From the NCBI RefSeq assembly GCF_022539315.1, contig NC_066337.1:3491234-3555233 (forward strand): DNA of 64,000 nucleotides. The letters are read 5' to 3'. The stretch's first letter is position 1; every line of letters starts with the position of its first letter. The position numbers were made by a program, and so were the translations under genes. This DNA comes from Serinus canaria. Lineage: Eukaryota > Chordata > Aves > Passeriformes > Fringillidae. This document shows positions 32,401-43,754 of this stretch, one piece after another. Under the pieces are notes generated by a model. It worked only from the letters and a program-made list of their open reading frames with translations, had not been told where the DNA came from and searched no databases.

Positions 32401-33098
32401 TCCCTCAGAACTTCCTGGAGCCCCTGATTTGGGCCAGGGCTGTGTTTACTGCAGTGTGTGACAGGAGTGTGGAGTCAACTTCTCAGAGCACTTCAGCTCC
32501 CCCAGGCAGCTGAGATCTGGCTCTTGCCTTCTCCTTCAAGTGCAACAGCACTGCTTTTCTGCTTTCCCTAAAAGTGCTCTCAGCCTCAGGTCTCCCAGAG
32601 CAGCTGCCTCGAGTGGCAGCTTTGTTTCCTCCGCTGTCTCTTTTGCAGCTTTCCCGCTGGAATAACTTTGTGTGCAGAGTGCTGCAAAGGCCAGCAGGGA
32701 GGGAGGGAGGGAATCCTCTCAGGGAACAAAGAGAAGCAGCACTCAGGGCTTAGGCCATAAAGAGCTCTCCAAGTGCAGCAAGCACACCCCATGGCGTGGA
32801 GTTGGATGCCTCTGAAGAACCCCTGGGAGCTCTGGGCTGTTCCTACAGCAGAGGTGGGGAGGCTCCTGCATGGGCATGGTCTGGGAGCTGAGATGAGCAT
32901 GGCTGCCATGGAGGGATGAAATGAGAGGAGATGAGGGCGAAGGGAGGATGCACGGGCTTGGCATGGGCTGGTTTGGTTTCTCTCACCCTTGTGCACTGCA
33001 AGCAGTGGAGCAATGGTGCTCTGGTGCCAGACGGTGATTAGCAGTGTCCAGGGCAGAACTATCAGCACGATAGCCAGGATGTCTCGTCTCTTCGGCAT
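20384..33098 (-). CDS. B3GAT1: B3GAT1, galactosylgalactosyl glucuronosyltransferase 1 (GlcAT-P), complete CDS
   Basis: Known: GlcAT-P moves glucuronic acid from UDP-GlcA to terminal Gal of N-acetyllactosamine in the Golgi, the key step for the HNK-1 epitope on neural glycoproteins. Seen: exons 32987-33098, 29809-30317, 26612-26908 and 20384-20470 join to 1005 nt, i.e. 334 codons plus TGA, the mammalian length. Start MPKRRDILAIVLIVLPWTLL is a short cytosolic tail plus type II anchor (residues ~7-23). The DDD metal motif (about 195-197) lies in VYFADDDNTYSLELFEE. GGYQESSLL places the catalytic Glu at residue 284. VWHTRTEKP gives the UDP-site His311 and Arg313. N-glycosylation sequons are present (NYT, NNS, NCT). 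The protein is intact despite LTR insertions and a triplication at exon 3. Convergent with GLB1L2. Confidence 0.94.
20471..25430. other. B3GAT1 intron 3, mostly unrecognised
   Basis: No additional exon is needed, because exons 3 and 4 join in phase 0 to the expected protein. No named repeat recognised in this part. Confidence 0.5.
25435..25800 (+). mobile_element. CR1-type LINE 3' fragment
   Basis: CAGCCTGGAGGAGAGGAGAC, then GGTTTAGGCTGGATTTTGGG, then GGAGCTGGACTGGATGATCC and a degraded tail. This is the order seen in bird CR1 elements. Inside B3GAT1 intron 3. Confidence 0.8.
26308..26465 (+). repeat. 39-bp minisatellite, 4 copies
   Basis: Unit CCATGGCCAAAAGTGTCTGT + GGGGTGAAACACCACCCAG, starting at 26308, 26347, 26386 and 26425; copies are nearly identical. 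The period is a multiple of three, which creates open frames on both strands. Confidence 0.95.
26612..26908 (-). CDS. B3GAT1: B3GAT1 exon 3: acceptor-binding half, catalytic Glu
   Basis: Acceptor CGTGGCAG at 26909 and donor ACTAAG|GTATGC at 26611; 99 codons from MRSTRKVSVWPVAFVGGLRY to AANCTK. Contains PHRPFAIDMAGFAVNL and GGYQESSLL with predicted catalytic Glu284. An LTR-like TGTGAAAAGTGAG start lies only 22 bp upstream of the exon edge, and the first 58 bp of the exon recur twice upstream. Confidence 0.92.
27055..27112 (-). pseudogene. Truncated copy of B3GAT1 exon 3, intact acceptor
   Basis: Encodes MRSTRKVSVWPVGFVAGLC before running into LTR-like sequence and a stop. The GGCAG acceptor is preserved, so it could act as a decoy splice site. 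Confidence 0.85.
27258..27315 (-). pseudogene. Truncated copy of B3GAT1 exon 3, acceptor lost
   Basis: Encodes MPRTQKVSVWPVAFVGGLR, but the base pair before ATG reads GGCAC rather than GGCAG, removing the acceptor AG. Probably an inert copy. Confidence 0.85.
27418..27903 (-). mobile_element. Solo-LTR-like element, copy A
   Basis: On the minus strand it runs from TGTGTAAAATAG to CCTTTTTCACA. It aligns along most of its length with 33600-34067 in the opposite orientation (shared: ACAGAATCCTGTGTTTGAAT, CTCTTTGTTTCTATTGTCTC, CAAATTGTCCAAATTATTAT). Reading this as a retroviral LTR is inference from the TG...CA ends. Confidence 0.72.
27904..28865. other. B3GAT1 intron 2, nothing recognised
   Basis: Ordinary intron sequence between the LTR-like element and the first copy of a direct repeat. 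Confidence 0.45.
28866..29050 (+). repeat. ~190-bp direct repeat, first copy
   Basis: From GCTCCAGGGGGGAGAGGCTG to GAACAAGATGTGCTGGGAAG; matches 29530-29714 with scattered substitutions. Both copies are in B3GAT1 intron 2. Confidence 0.88.
29530..29714 (+). repeat. ~190-bp direct repeat, second copy
   Basis: Second copy of the block at 28866-29050, about 660 bp away. It lies close to exon 2's donor at 29808. Confidence 0.88.
29809..30317 (-). CDS. B3GAT1: B3GAT1 exon 2: stem and nucleotide-binding half
   Basis: Acceptor CTGCCCAG at 30318 and donor GAGGAG|GTAAGG at 29808. The exon encodes the stem (DDGGDSQRDLAAGLDSKEYC), RTEYVYTRPPPWSDTLP, IHVVTPTYSRP, NYTHLNVETPRNYKLRG and the DDD motif near its end. 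The coding DNA is GC-rich compared with surrounding introns. Confidence 0.93.
30318..32986. other. B3GAT1 intron 1, nothing recognised
   Basis: The flanking exons join cleanly (HK|DDGGD), so no exon is missing. No clear repeat family identified. Confidence 0.5.
32987..33098 (-). CDS. B3GAT1: B3GAT1 exon 1 (coding part): cytosolic tail and membrane anchor
   Basis: ATG at 33098-33096; the exon ends AAGG|GTGAGA at 32987. The exon extends upstream to an acceptor at 33134 (CTGTCAG|GTAATG). It includes in-frame codons GNEELWAQSVLE, which match the N-terminal extension of the long GlcAT-P isoform (known in mammals). A further 5' exon supplying that isoform's ATG must lie upstream; it was not identified. 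Confidence 0.92.
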
Positions 33099-33440
33099 CT
33101 CCAAGACTGACTGGGCCCACAGCTCCTCATTACCTGACAGTGAAAACCCCAGAGACAGAACAGCAGAGCACATGGAGAACAGAAATAAATGGGCAGGAAG
33201 GAGCAGGGACAGAGAGAGAGAACGCGAGAGAGGGAGAGAGCAGCGAGGAGACGACTCGTGGGTCTTACCCGTGCTTACAACCCACCCATTGCAGAAGCAG
33301 GTTTGGAGGGGCCTCGGCTGCTGAGCCAGGAGCAGGAGAGCACTTCTGCCTTCTGCAGGGCACTGCTGGGGCTGCCAGCAGGAACCTCAGGGACTCACGT
33401 GGGAGGAAACCTGCAACACAGAGCAGAGGTCAGCAGGCAC

Positions 33441-34067
33441 TGTGAAAAGTGCATATTGTATGGCTCCATGCAGATATTTACTGTATGTGTTTTGTTGTAT
33501 TGATTAGTGGTGCTGTATTAACATTTTAATAGGATGGTAAATAAAATTTTGTAGTTAAAAGGGAACTTTTGGAGTTAAAATAGGAACTATGTAAGTGGGA
33601 TTTTTTTTTTTTAAGAAAGGAATGAGGTGCTCGCACCAGCTAGCAGCCACAGGATACCTGAATCTTTCAGAGAAAAAGAATTTATTGTTCTCTTATCAGA
33701 AGAAGCTGCCTTCTTCCTGCCTCACTCAGGATCCAAGACACCGTCAGGATTCAGAGGCAGAAGCTGACACTGCCCAGACAGAATCCTGTGTTTGAATGGA
33801 ATTGATGCATCATGGATGAGCTGTATGAATATGCAACAGGCTGTTGCTGTTAAGGGTTAATCCTCTGTTCACATGGGTCCTTTTTTGGGCTTCTGTTGCC
33901 CAGAAAAGGTACCTGGACTGTCCGTAACTCTTTGTTTCTATTGTCTCATTTTGTCTAATTCAAATTGTCCAAATTATTATTACTCTAACTGTATTACTAT
34001 TTTTATAACAATTTTATTCCTATTAAACTTTTAAAATTCTAAAAACAAGTGATTGGCGTTTTTCACA
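33441..34067 (+). mobile_element. Solo-LTR-like element, copy B, with inverted termini
   Basis: Begins TGTGAAAAGTGCATATTG and ends GCGTTTTTCACA: perfect TGTGAAAA/TTTTCACA inverted ends, 627 bp. Its 3' two-thirds match 27418-27903 in inverse orientation. It sits about 300 bp upstream of the B3GAT1 exon 1 acceptor. No internal viral genes. Confidence 0.78.
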
Positions 34068-34442
34068 GGCACAGAAAGTACCAGAGCTCTCCTGAGAAGA
34101 ACAAACCCCAGAGGCAGTGAGCAGCAGCAGTGTCCCACCCCTCCAGGGAGGTGTCCTTGGTGTGTCCAGGGCCTTGCTTTGCCTTTGTATCCCCTTGTCA
34201 AGCAAGTCCCTGTTGCCAGGTGAGCTAAAGCTGCTCAGTGCTGCAGTGTCTGAGCCATCCCAGCGGAACAGAAGCTTCCCCTGCAGCCAGCCAAGCCCAG
34301 GGAAGGAGGAGGGACTGCCCCAACCACAGCACTGCCTGACACATCAGCTCAGGCTGTCACCTGCCAGATCCCCCCTTGGCCAGGCAGAGCTCTTGGGGTG
34401 GCTGCACCTCTTCTCCTGGGCATAGAAATCCCATCTTTTCCT

Positions 34443-34870
34443 GATGCCTCAGGATTTCAGCTTTTCTATTTTCCATCTGTTTGTAACCCTGCAGTTCTTT
34501 AGTGCAGAACTCCAAACCCCACACTCAGTGGGAGCTGCTGCTTCCCCATTTGGGGCAGACACAACAATTCCTCTCCAGGCCTGGCAGCCAAGGACACCTC
34601 ACTGCCTCAGGGCCAGAGATGGGAACAAAAGGGAGTTGGGGCAGCAAACTTGGGGTCAATGCCTTCATTAGCTGGAGCTGGAATTGGCAGATTCACCCCC
34701 AAAATGCAAATGGACCAAACTTATAAAAGTGTGAAACCTGTGACCCATTGTCAATTTTGGGTGGTTTTGTCTGCCCTAAATGTCCCTGAAGGCCCTTCAA
34801 TAAACAGATCTGCTTTTTATTCCCTTAATTTTGCCAGACGTCTGTTTTTAGGCAGCCCCAAAAAGGCACC
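34443..34870 (+). mobile_element. LTR-like repeat family 2, copy 1
   Basis: Begins TGATGCCTCAGGATTTCAGC. It contains TATAAAA at 34722 and AATAAA at 34799, spaced as in a U3-R region, and ends around TGTTTTTAGGCAGCCCC. Similarity to copy 2 continues to about 34997, and a diverged partial copy of the 3' part follows at 35000-35190. Three further copies lie at 44230-45150, 45611-46150 and 46605-47035. Confidence 0.72.
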
Positions 34871-35189
34871 AGCAGGAATATTCCCAGCAGATTTTCACTC
34901 CTGCGGCCTTTCAGGAACCTCCAGCAAAGCTCAGCGTGGCACTCAGAGCTCCCAGCTCAGCAGCTGGACAGGAAATCAGCCACTACCTCACCTTAGAGTT
35001 GTCCATTTTTGGGTGCAGCCCCTGGAGGGCTTTGTCTGCCCTAAATGTACCTCAAGGCCCTTCAAAAAATAGAGCTGCTTTTTAGTCTCTTAATTTTCCA
35101 GCCTCTGTTTTGTACCTGAAGACCCCTCAATAAATATAACCACTTTTTATTCCCTTAATTTTGCCTATTTCAGCTAGCCTTGGGCAAAG

Positions 35190-38100
35190 GCATCATCCCT
35201 TCAGCGCTCCCTCAGCTCAGCCCATCCTGCACAGCCACTTTCAGCTCAGGCTTCCAGCAAGGCTCAGGTTGGCTCCCTCCCTGAGCTGCTGTGCCTGGAG
35301 TACATTAAAGTGCCACACTGGCTTAGTTTGATGCAGCACGAGCACATCCAAGATTGAAGCAGGCTGTGTTTCAGCCCCAAGCACTGCACTTAGCAGGGCA
35401 GTTTGCAAACACTGGTAGCAGTTTAGTGCTGCTGCTCCCAGGTGGGGCCACGCATTAGAGGCTGCTAAAAGGGCTGCAGTGCAGGCAGGCTGAGCCCAGG
35501 GATGCTGCAGAGGGAGCAGGATGCTCTGGGAAAAGCTCTGCTCTCCCCTGACAGTGGTCTGGGAGTTATCAGATCCCCACCCTAAATCCCCTCAAGTCTG
35601 GTGCCATGCTGCTTGTGCAAATATTTTCCCAGAGCTGCCTTTTCTTGGGGGCAGACATGGAGAAATCCAGGTTCAGATCCCTGATTAGCCCAAATTGGAT
35701 TGATGTGAGTTTCTCTTGGCCACTGGGCTGTGCATCCAGCTCGCAGCACTGAGCCCACTTGGAGTGAAACAGCTCCAAGAACTGTCAGGTTTTTCCTCTA
35801 AAGGAATCCTGCAATCAAGCAATATGCAAGTGGCTGGACAGAACCTGCTTCTTCCAAATTAGCAATTCAATCACAAAGGTATTAATTTACCAGGAAAAAC
35901 AGGGCTTTGTTCTTAAAACTGTCATGTAAATGACCCTCAGCTCAAGTTTCAGTGAATAATTTCTTTTCCATGCATACAAAATCCAAACTCGTAGGAAAAT
36001 TCCCAGCCAACTCTAGCAAACAGCGAGTTCCCCAGTCAGAGCTCTCTCATTTGCTTTCAGAATTGGTGAAAGCAGCTTCACTCAGACAAAATAAACCAGG
36101 AAGGAAGAGGAGGAATTACTCCAGCAAGCATCAGCCTTCTGCTGCATCCCTGTCCAGCTCTTGGAGCCAGAGAATTCCTGCTGGCCTCGATCTGCCAGAG
36201 CACAGTGCCCTGAGGAAAGAGCATCTGGCCTTGTCCCTGCTGTCCCTGCTTTGCTGACTGTGCCTGAACAGAGGACAAGGAGTGGTGGCACCCCTGGAAT
36301 CCCCTGATGAAGCTGGAACAGGTCCCTTGGGCATCCCTGCAGGGCTGGGCCTAAGGGGCAGCTGGAAAGGCTGAACACAGGAAAGTGCCTTCCCAGAAAT
36401 GCACCCACGACAGGATTCTGCTGCTGGAGAGGGGATGGGAGGAAATAACAGCTCAAAAAGCCACTCAGAGCCCATTGACAGCCCCTGGCAAGCTGCCACC
36501 GTGGGCTGGCATCACCAAATGCCCTGGGCAGCTTCCTCCAGGCACAGTGCCCCTGCCTTAAAGCTGCCTTTCCCCTGCCCCTGCCTTAAAGCTGCCTTTC
36601 CCCTGCCTCCTGCCCATCCAGGTCAATCCAGCCCCATCCCACAGGACAGGCTGGGCTTGCCATGATGGAAAATGGGCCCCTTTGTGCTGGGGTGCTGCTC
36701 TGCTTCCCAGCCCCTGAGCTCTGGGGACAAGGAGCAGCTCCAGTGGTTTGTGCCTTGCTCTGATTATTTCCATTTGCTCCGGAGCACTCAGCAGCTCCCT
36801 GGTCACTCAGCTGTCACTGTGGAGCTGCCCAGGGCCAACACAGCCCACTGGTGGCCCAGCAGGGAGAGCTGCCAGGCCCAGGGAATGTCCCAGTGCTCCC
36901 TTCCCTGTGCCCCCAGAGCTGGCTGAGCTCCCTTTGTGCCAGGGGTGCCCCTGGGCTGCAGATGCCACTCGGATGCAGTGGCTGTAATCAATGTCCCCAA
37001 AGGGACACGAGCCCAGGGATGGTGATGGGTGGCTGGCAGGGACATGGAGCCAGAGGCTGACCCCAGTTCTGGCCAGGCTCTGCAACACCCAGGGAGCACC
37101 ACGGGCTCTGCTCTGCAGCCTTCCCTCGCTGCTGACTCCTGAAGGGATTTGCTTTTATTGATGATCCTGCCTGAAGGACGTGGTGAGAATTCCTTTGGGG
37201 CAGCTGTGAGAGCTGTGAAATCTCCATCCAGAGCATTCCAAGCTTCTCTCTCCACACCCTGATGGCAGGGTGCAAGGTGACACTGGCTCTCAGTGTCACA
37301 AAGCCACACTCCCCTCTCTCAGCACGTGCCAAAGCTGCCAAAGGTGAAATCCATTTCCCCCTGTGAACAGCACCAGCCAGGAATTACATGGCAGCCTGTG
37401 ATTTTACACTGCAGGTGATCACAGCCCAGGACAGAGGCTTTGCCCTGGAACCCAAAATTCCTTGTTGCCAAAGCCAAGTGATGATTTTTGTTGCTGTTTG
37501 TAGCATGAGACAAAAATTGATTTGGGAAAAATGATGCTGCTCTTCAAGGCATTCACTCCACCCCTTCCCCATCATAACAGCACTCTCCTTTTCTCACTGA
37601 AGTTGTTTGAAACAAAGCCTGCTTCAGATTGTCACTTTTAAACTTCTCTCTCCTCTTCCCCAAGGAAATGAAGGAAGAGGAACAAATTTAAACATCAATT
37701 AAAACAATCAAACTCTATTTTCCACTACAGAAAGTATCCTGCCTTTTTTTTTTCTTTTTAAATTTGAAAAGTGATGTGCAAGCCACAAATCACTGACTCA
37801 AAAGGAAGTGATTTTGGGGTTAAAGCACTCCTAAAACAAAGGAGTTTTGCTCGGTTTTGGGAAGAATTGGGTGCCACAAGATGAAAGAGATCCCCATCCT
37901 CCGGCAGAGGGCAATGGTGTCGAGGAATGACAACAGGGAAAGGGCACGGATCTAATAAAAAAGCTTTAATAAATCCTGGAGCCACGTGTTAGTAACATGC
38001 TGGATTATTAAACACTGAAGGTTCTTTTTTTAAATCAACTTAATTGGCATCAGCTCTGACACTTGCCATAGGAAGGAGTGATTTGATCTGCAACCTTTAT

Positions 38101-38740
38101 AGTCAGTTTTACCTTCATTCCTCCTCTGGGGCTGCTCAGCCCCAGTGTCATTAATCCTTGGTTTGCCCACACTGAAGAGAAGTGATTTAGAAAATGTTAA
38201 ACTAAAGAAAGGCTTGATTTGAATTTGTACCTATACATCTTTCTGGAGTAAAAACATGCTCTAGATGTGAAAAAAATGCACCCAAAAAATCCCCGAACAA
38301 ACGTAGCAAACATTGTTCTGTTGTGCTCCAAACAAGCCAAGAAATAATAAACAGATGCTGCCAAACCCTGCAACAAAAGCTTTGCAAAGAAAAATAAACA
38401 CTCACACTTCAGGAGATTCTCACCAAAAGCTTTTCCCTCCCAAAATCTAAAATCAGGGTTCCTTCCACTTTTGTAGCAGCAGCTGGGGCTGATCCCTGCT
38501 GAAAAGTGATGCTGGAGTGGCACAAGACAGAGTTGTCTCTCTGCTTTGCCCACCTCAACCCACAAGCCCTGTGACCCCAAAACCCTTCTGCATTCCCAGC
38601 CCAGCTCAGGCAGGTGCCTGGCACAGAAATCAACCCCGGGGATGTGAGTTCAGGGATGTCCTGCCCCTTTCCCAGAGGGGGAAACTGAGGCACGGGGTGG
38701 TCACAGCCGAGCAGACACTGGGGACAGGGCTGGGTCAGGA
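35190..38740. other. Upstream of B3GAT1: nothing recognised
   Basis: No coding exon or named repeat supported. The 5' non-coding exon(s) of B3GAT1 may lie here or beyond, but cannot be placed from sequence alone. Confidence 0.4.
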
Positions 38741-38744
38741 CAAG

Positions 38745-38875
38745 GGGCCAGGCTGGATTGGGTTGGGAACAACCTGGGACAGTGGGAGGTGTCCCTGCCC
38801 ATGGCAGGGGTGGGACTGGATGAGATTTAAGTTCCTTTCAACCCAAACCAGTCTGGAATTTCGGGATTCTGGAGC
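38745..38875 (+). mobile_element. CR1-type LINE 3' end
   Basis: GGTGTCCCTGCCCATGGCAG, GGGACTGGATGAGATTTAAG and TTCCTTTCAACCCAAACCAG, ending GGATTCT; a classic CR1 tail. Confidence 0.85.
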
Positions 38876-38879
38876 AGCT

Positions 38880-40975
38880 CTGAGCTCCAGGTGCTCCACA
38901 CTCATCCCTGCTCCTTTCCACACTGCCTGGCAGGGGATGGGCATTCCAAGCCTCTCTAAGATTTTTGGTATTTGGCAGAGCAGGCTTGTAAAGCACAGGC
39001 TAAAAATAAAGGTAGTAATAAAAGCCTCTTGCTCGTTAATTACTCTGTAAGCCATTACTGCCTAAAAACCCCATAACTTTAATGGGGGCTATTATAAGTA
39101 TAGTAGCAAAACTGTGCAGCTAATTAGTGTTTAGTTATTAAGCAGAACATAGCCAGAACTGAGTAATGAGCACACAGAATTGCTGCTTCTTGGAGGATTT
39201 AATCAGGGGTGGTGTTTTCAAGCTCAGATTCTCCCGCTGCAGGGGACACAAGGACAGAGGGTTTTCAGGCCAGCCCTCGCAGACAGCTCTGAGGGGGAAT
39301 GGCCATCCCTGAGCTGATCTGTGCAGCACAAACCTTGGACTGCGAGTCAGCAAAGGGACGAAGAGTGACCAGAAATGTTTCAGGTCTCCAGGAGAATCCT
39401 TCCAGCTAGAGGAGCCCCGGATTCATCCATGAGAATCCAAATTTTGGAGCCAAGGCAGCAATGGAGGGTGAGGGTTTGCATCATCTCTTCACCCAGCATT
39501 TGTTTCCTTCTTTTAAAAATTGAAATAATTCCTATGGCCAGAATACAGAAATAATGAATTCATCTTTTTATGGTTTTTTATTAGTTTGGGGTTTCTTGGT
39601 TTTTTTTTTTTTTTTTTTTTTGGATTTCAGAAACCCAGAGATACTGGGAAAGCCTGGTAAGGAAGCTCAGCCTCTGGAGGCTGTTCTTTCACTCAGTATT
39701 TTCTCCAGCTTCACCTCCAAACCCCTTGCCTTGGCTACAGAGCCATTCTTTGTGTTTCCCAAGCTTCCACAGAAACTGAGGCACAAAATTCCCCTGACCT
39801 TGCAACAGCTGAGGCAAAACCCAGCCCACCCTTCCCTTCCAACCTGAGCCCACAAATGAGGTCAAGAACACAGATTATCTCCCAGAAAAAAAAGAATAAA
39901 ATAAAAAAATTAACCAAGCTCCTCAGAACAACACTTAAATTTTGAAGCAAGCATGAGTAAAGTGGATCAAGGGAGCTCAACACAAGCACAATTAGCTGCT
40001 GGAACTTATTGCCACAGGATACTGAGAAGAACAAGAACTTAACAGGATTCCAAAAAGGATTAGTTGTGTATGTGAATAAACTGCATATCCAGAATTAGAA
40101 TGAACCACCCACCAGTTTGGAAAACATAAAACCCCTTGAGTTTCAGAGCTTCAGCCAAATTTTAACAGGCATCAGAAACTTTCTCCTCTCCAGATTAATC
40201 CCACTCCATGGTAGAGTCAGGACAGGAGGTGTGGTGGCACTGCTCTCATGCTGTGACTCAGTCCCAAGGTTCCACTGCTCCCAGCAGCAAGGTGCACCTC
40301 CTGGGAAAGCTTGGAAATATTGGATGTATTGTCCTAAATGTGTTTGTTTTCCTGGACAGGCTCTCACATTGCAGGCATCACCACAGTGCCCAAGTGCTGT
40401 CCGGATTTCTCCTTAACTACAGGCACTGCACTTCCTCTCCTTGCTGCTGCAAAGGGATCTTTCCCAAGGCTGGAAAAGGCAGGAATCCTTTGATTAAATG
40501 AATTTAGAAAGGGCTGAACCTCTGCTTTGCAACCTTCTTGTGTCAAGCAAAGCAGGAGCAAAAAAGATGTGTCACACACACTTGGCACCAGCAGTGGTGA
40601 GGCTGCTGTGGGTCCTGGGAATGGCACCAGATTTAGGGACCCTTTCTGCTTCCAGATGTGAGAAATGCTGCTCACTTCCAAAAACTGGAAAGGTTTATTA
40701 AAACCTTATCAAAAATACAACAGAAGAGTGAACAGAGAGAATATCACAGCGCTGGGAGCAGGGGAGTGTTCCCACCATGTGCTCACCCACACCATGGAGG
40801 TTTGGCCTTTTAACCCTTTATCCCCTCCCAAAGTTCTGTCCATCCACTCCTTCCCTGCCCAGGATGGAGATCACTGCCTTAAATCTTGATTGGAGCTCAG
40901 CTGTTGCCATGGTAACAATCCCACCCTCCCAAATGTCCCAAACCCAGGACACCCCTGATAACAACACAAGGGGGT
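38880..40975. other. Nothing recognised except a T-run
   Basis: A pure T-run of about 22 occurs near 39600. No other supported feature. Confidence 0.4.
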
Positions 40976-40979
40976 AAAA

Positions 40980-41400
40980 CACAACTATAAATCTATATAA
41001 CTATATCTAGTTATAGTTACAGATATCATCTATAGAGTTATTATACATAAAGTTGTAATATACAGTATAATAGTTATAAAATAGTATATATATAATAGTT
41101 GTATATATACTATACTTATATATATAATAGTTTTATTTATAATATTTATATATAATAGTTATAATAGTTATATATAACTATTAAATATATTTTATATAAT
41201 AATAATACTAATAATAAAATAAAATAATATAAATTAAATTATAAATTCTAAATTATAAAATTATATAACTATATAAATTTATATATAATTATTGTAACTA
41301 TTATATATAACATTATAACCATTATATATAATAGTTATAAAATATATAGTCTAGCTATATATAATCTATAGAACCATAAACCTGTAAAACTGCTCTTAAC
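40980..41400. repeat. A/T-only (TATA)-rich low-complexity tract
   Basis: About 400 bp of nearly pure A/T built on 'tatataa', 'tagttata' and 'ataataa' words. Confidence 0.85.
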
Positions 41401-42204
41401 ATATATCCTTAATATTTGCCTTTGACTTGTGAGCCAACCATGGCATTCCTCATGTGTCAGCAGAGGATGCTCTGCTCTGCCAGGATTGGCAGCACCAGGA
41501 AAGCTGTGCCTTGGCTCAGGTGTGGGATGAGGAGGCCTCTCCTGCCCCCAGCCCTCCCTGATGAAGGGCTGCATTTCGCACATGGTTTTTAGAAGCCTCT
41601 CTCCCGAGATGAAAAGCTGTTTGACTTACAGCCCACCCCCAAAATAGAGAGGCAACGGGGAGTTGCTTTGCTTTGGGAAACTTGTTGGATTTTTGTTAAG
41701 GTTGCTGGTGGAAATGCTCCAACAATTAGCTCATTTAAGGGTTTCTCCAGCCAGTTCTCCTCATCTGGTGACACCCCACACCTCGAGCTGTCCCCTCTGG
41801 CCAGCCCAGCCCACATCAGCACTGCCAGCATCAGACACATTCCAGGCTCTCCATTTCCACCTCTGTGCTCTGCATTGCACCGAGTGTGTGTGCACTGCTG
41901 ACTCCCATGGAGCTGAAAAAGTGACATTAACAAAGGATGACCCAATTTCAACGATCGGGCTCAATTCCACAGCTCCATAACAGGCTTTGCATATGCTTTG
42001 TCTGAGGGGCTTGGAGGCAGCAGCTGCCACGTGACACCTCAGGGGAGCAGGTGACAGGTCACAATGACCAAACCTCATTTTTCCAGAGGAAAAAGCTCAC
42101 CAACCTGCAGGCCAGCAAACTGCATTTTTCCAGGATGTGCAAGGCTGAATCATCGAGCCAAAGGTGTCAAAGCTTTCCATAGGTCTGCAAGTTCCTGTTA
42201 AGTC

Positions 42205-42660
42205 CTTTCCGGGAAGGGAAAGGGAAGAGGGAGGGGAAGGGAAGGGGGAAGGGAAGGGAAGGGGTAAGCGGAGGGAAGGAGGGAAGGGAAGGGAAGGGAA
42301 GGGAGGGAAGGGAAGGGAAGGGCACGGGCAGGGAGCGGAACGGAAGGGAAGGGACGGGACGGGAAGGGAAGGGGAAGGGACGGGAAGGGAAGGAAGGGCA
42401 GGGACGGGACGGGTAAGGAGCGGAAGTACGGTAGGCGAAGGAAAGGAAGGCGGAAGGGAATGGAAGGAGGAAGAAGGAAGGAAACGGGAATAGGGAACGG
42501 AAAGGGAAAGTGAACGGAACTTCCTTCCTCGTCCTTCCTTCCGTTCCCTTCATTCCCTTCCCTTCCTTCCCTTCCCTTCCTTCCCAAACCTCCAACTTCC
42601 AACCTTCCCAACCTTCCCAAACCTTCCTTCCCTTCCCTCCCTTCCTTCCCTTCCTTCCCC
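42205..42660. repeat. (GGGAA)n purine tract switching to (TTCCC)n
   Basis: 42205-42518 is almost all purine (GGGAA/GGGAC words); 42519-42660 is almost all pyrimidine (TTCCC/TTCCT). The two halves are imperfect reverse complements about a centre near 42519. Confidence 0.9.
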
Positions 42661-42664
42661 CAAG

Positions 42665-43750
42665 GAAGTCTAACAAGCAGAACACAACAAAAGGAGGCAG
42701 GCTGGTGCTCACTGGTGCTGGATTCAGGATTCCATCACCTCCACCAGCCCACAGCTCGTGCTGGTGATGGTTGAGAGAAGCCCCAGGCTTTCCTCCCCTT
42801 TGGGAATTATTGCTGGAGGATGCTGTGGGTAGCCCTGGGCTGGTGGGACACGCTGGGAGCTGCCTCCCCTCACCTGGGAAAATGCACAAATCCAACCCTC
42901 AGACAGGAAGAGCTGTGCCCAGCCAGCCACAAGGGCTCATTTTACCTCCCAATTCCCAAAATTCTCAATTGCAGACCTGGAGGTGAGACTGCTCTCCTCC
43001 CACACCCAGTGCCAGGGGGCACAGCAGGGTGGGACACACCTTTGGCATCACCTGGCAGCAGCAGCAGCCCCACAGCCATCAGCACTCACTTTTAATTAAA
43101 AAGCTCTTCCCTAACCCTGGAAGAAAATAAGTCCTGCTCTATTTAAAAGGAGTTATTAATAACCTGATTCTAATGTATAAAAGAAAAGGGGAGAAAGGAG
43201 CTTGCAGAGCTGTGAGCAAGTTCCCTCTCCCGCTGCAGAAAGCCACCACTGAGTTCTCCAAACACCTTAAAAAGAGATTTAGTTCTTAAAAACATGATTA
43301 TTCTCTTTTCAATAGCTAACATCAAATATCTTAAAGGTGTTTTTTTTCCCAAGAAAAACCACGAAGGGATCCAAATTCTCCATCACTTTTGGAAGCAGCA
43401 GCAGCTGCTGCAGGATCCAGTCCCTGAAGACAGAGGTGAAGCAGAAACTGCTGTGCAGGAGCTGTGGCCACTGAGCAATGTCCAGGCTGGGAGATGCTCC
43501 AGGCAGGCAGGAGAGTTCCTTGCCCTGGGGGCAGAGAGGGGCTGCTCCTGCCTGGGGGAGGCACAGTGCTCCTGGCACTCTGGAATCCCAGGGATGTGAA
43601 TTCCCAGCTGGCTTCACCTCCCTGCTCCTCCCACAGGGGCAGCTCAGAGCTGGGGGAGCCTGAAGGAGCAGCTGTGATGGTCAGAGGAACCCAGAGCAGC
43701 CACGCTGGGAATTTCAGCTGAGCAGTGTCTGGGTCTCCCCCTGTTCTTCC
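42665..43750. other. Nothing recognised
   Basis: No coding exon or named repeat supported. Confidence 0.4.
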
Positions 43751-43754
43751 AAAG

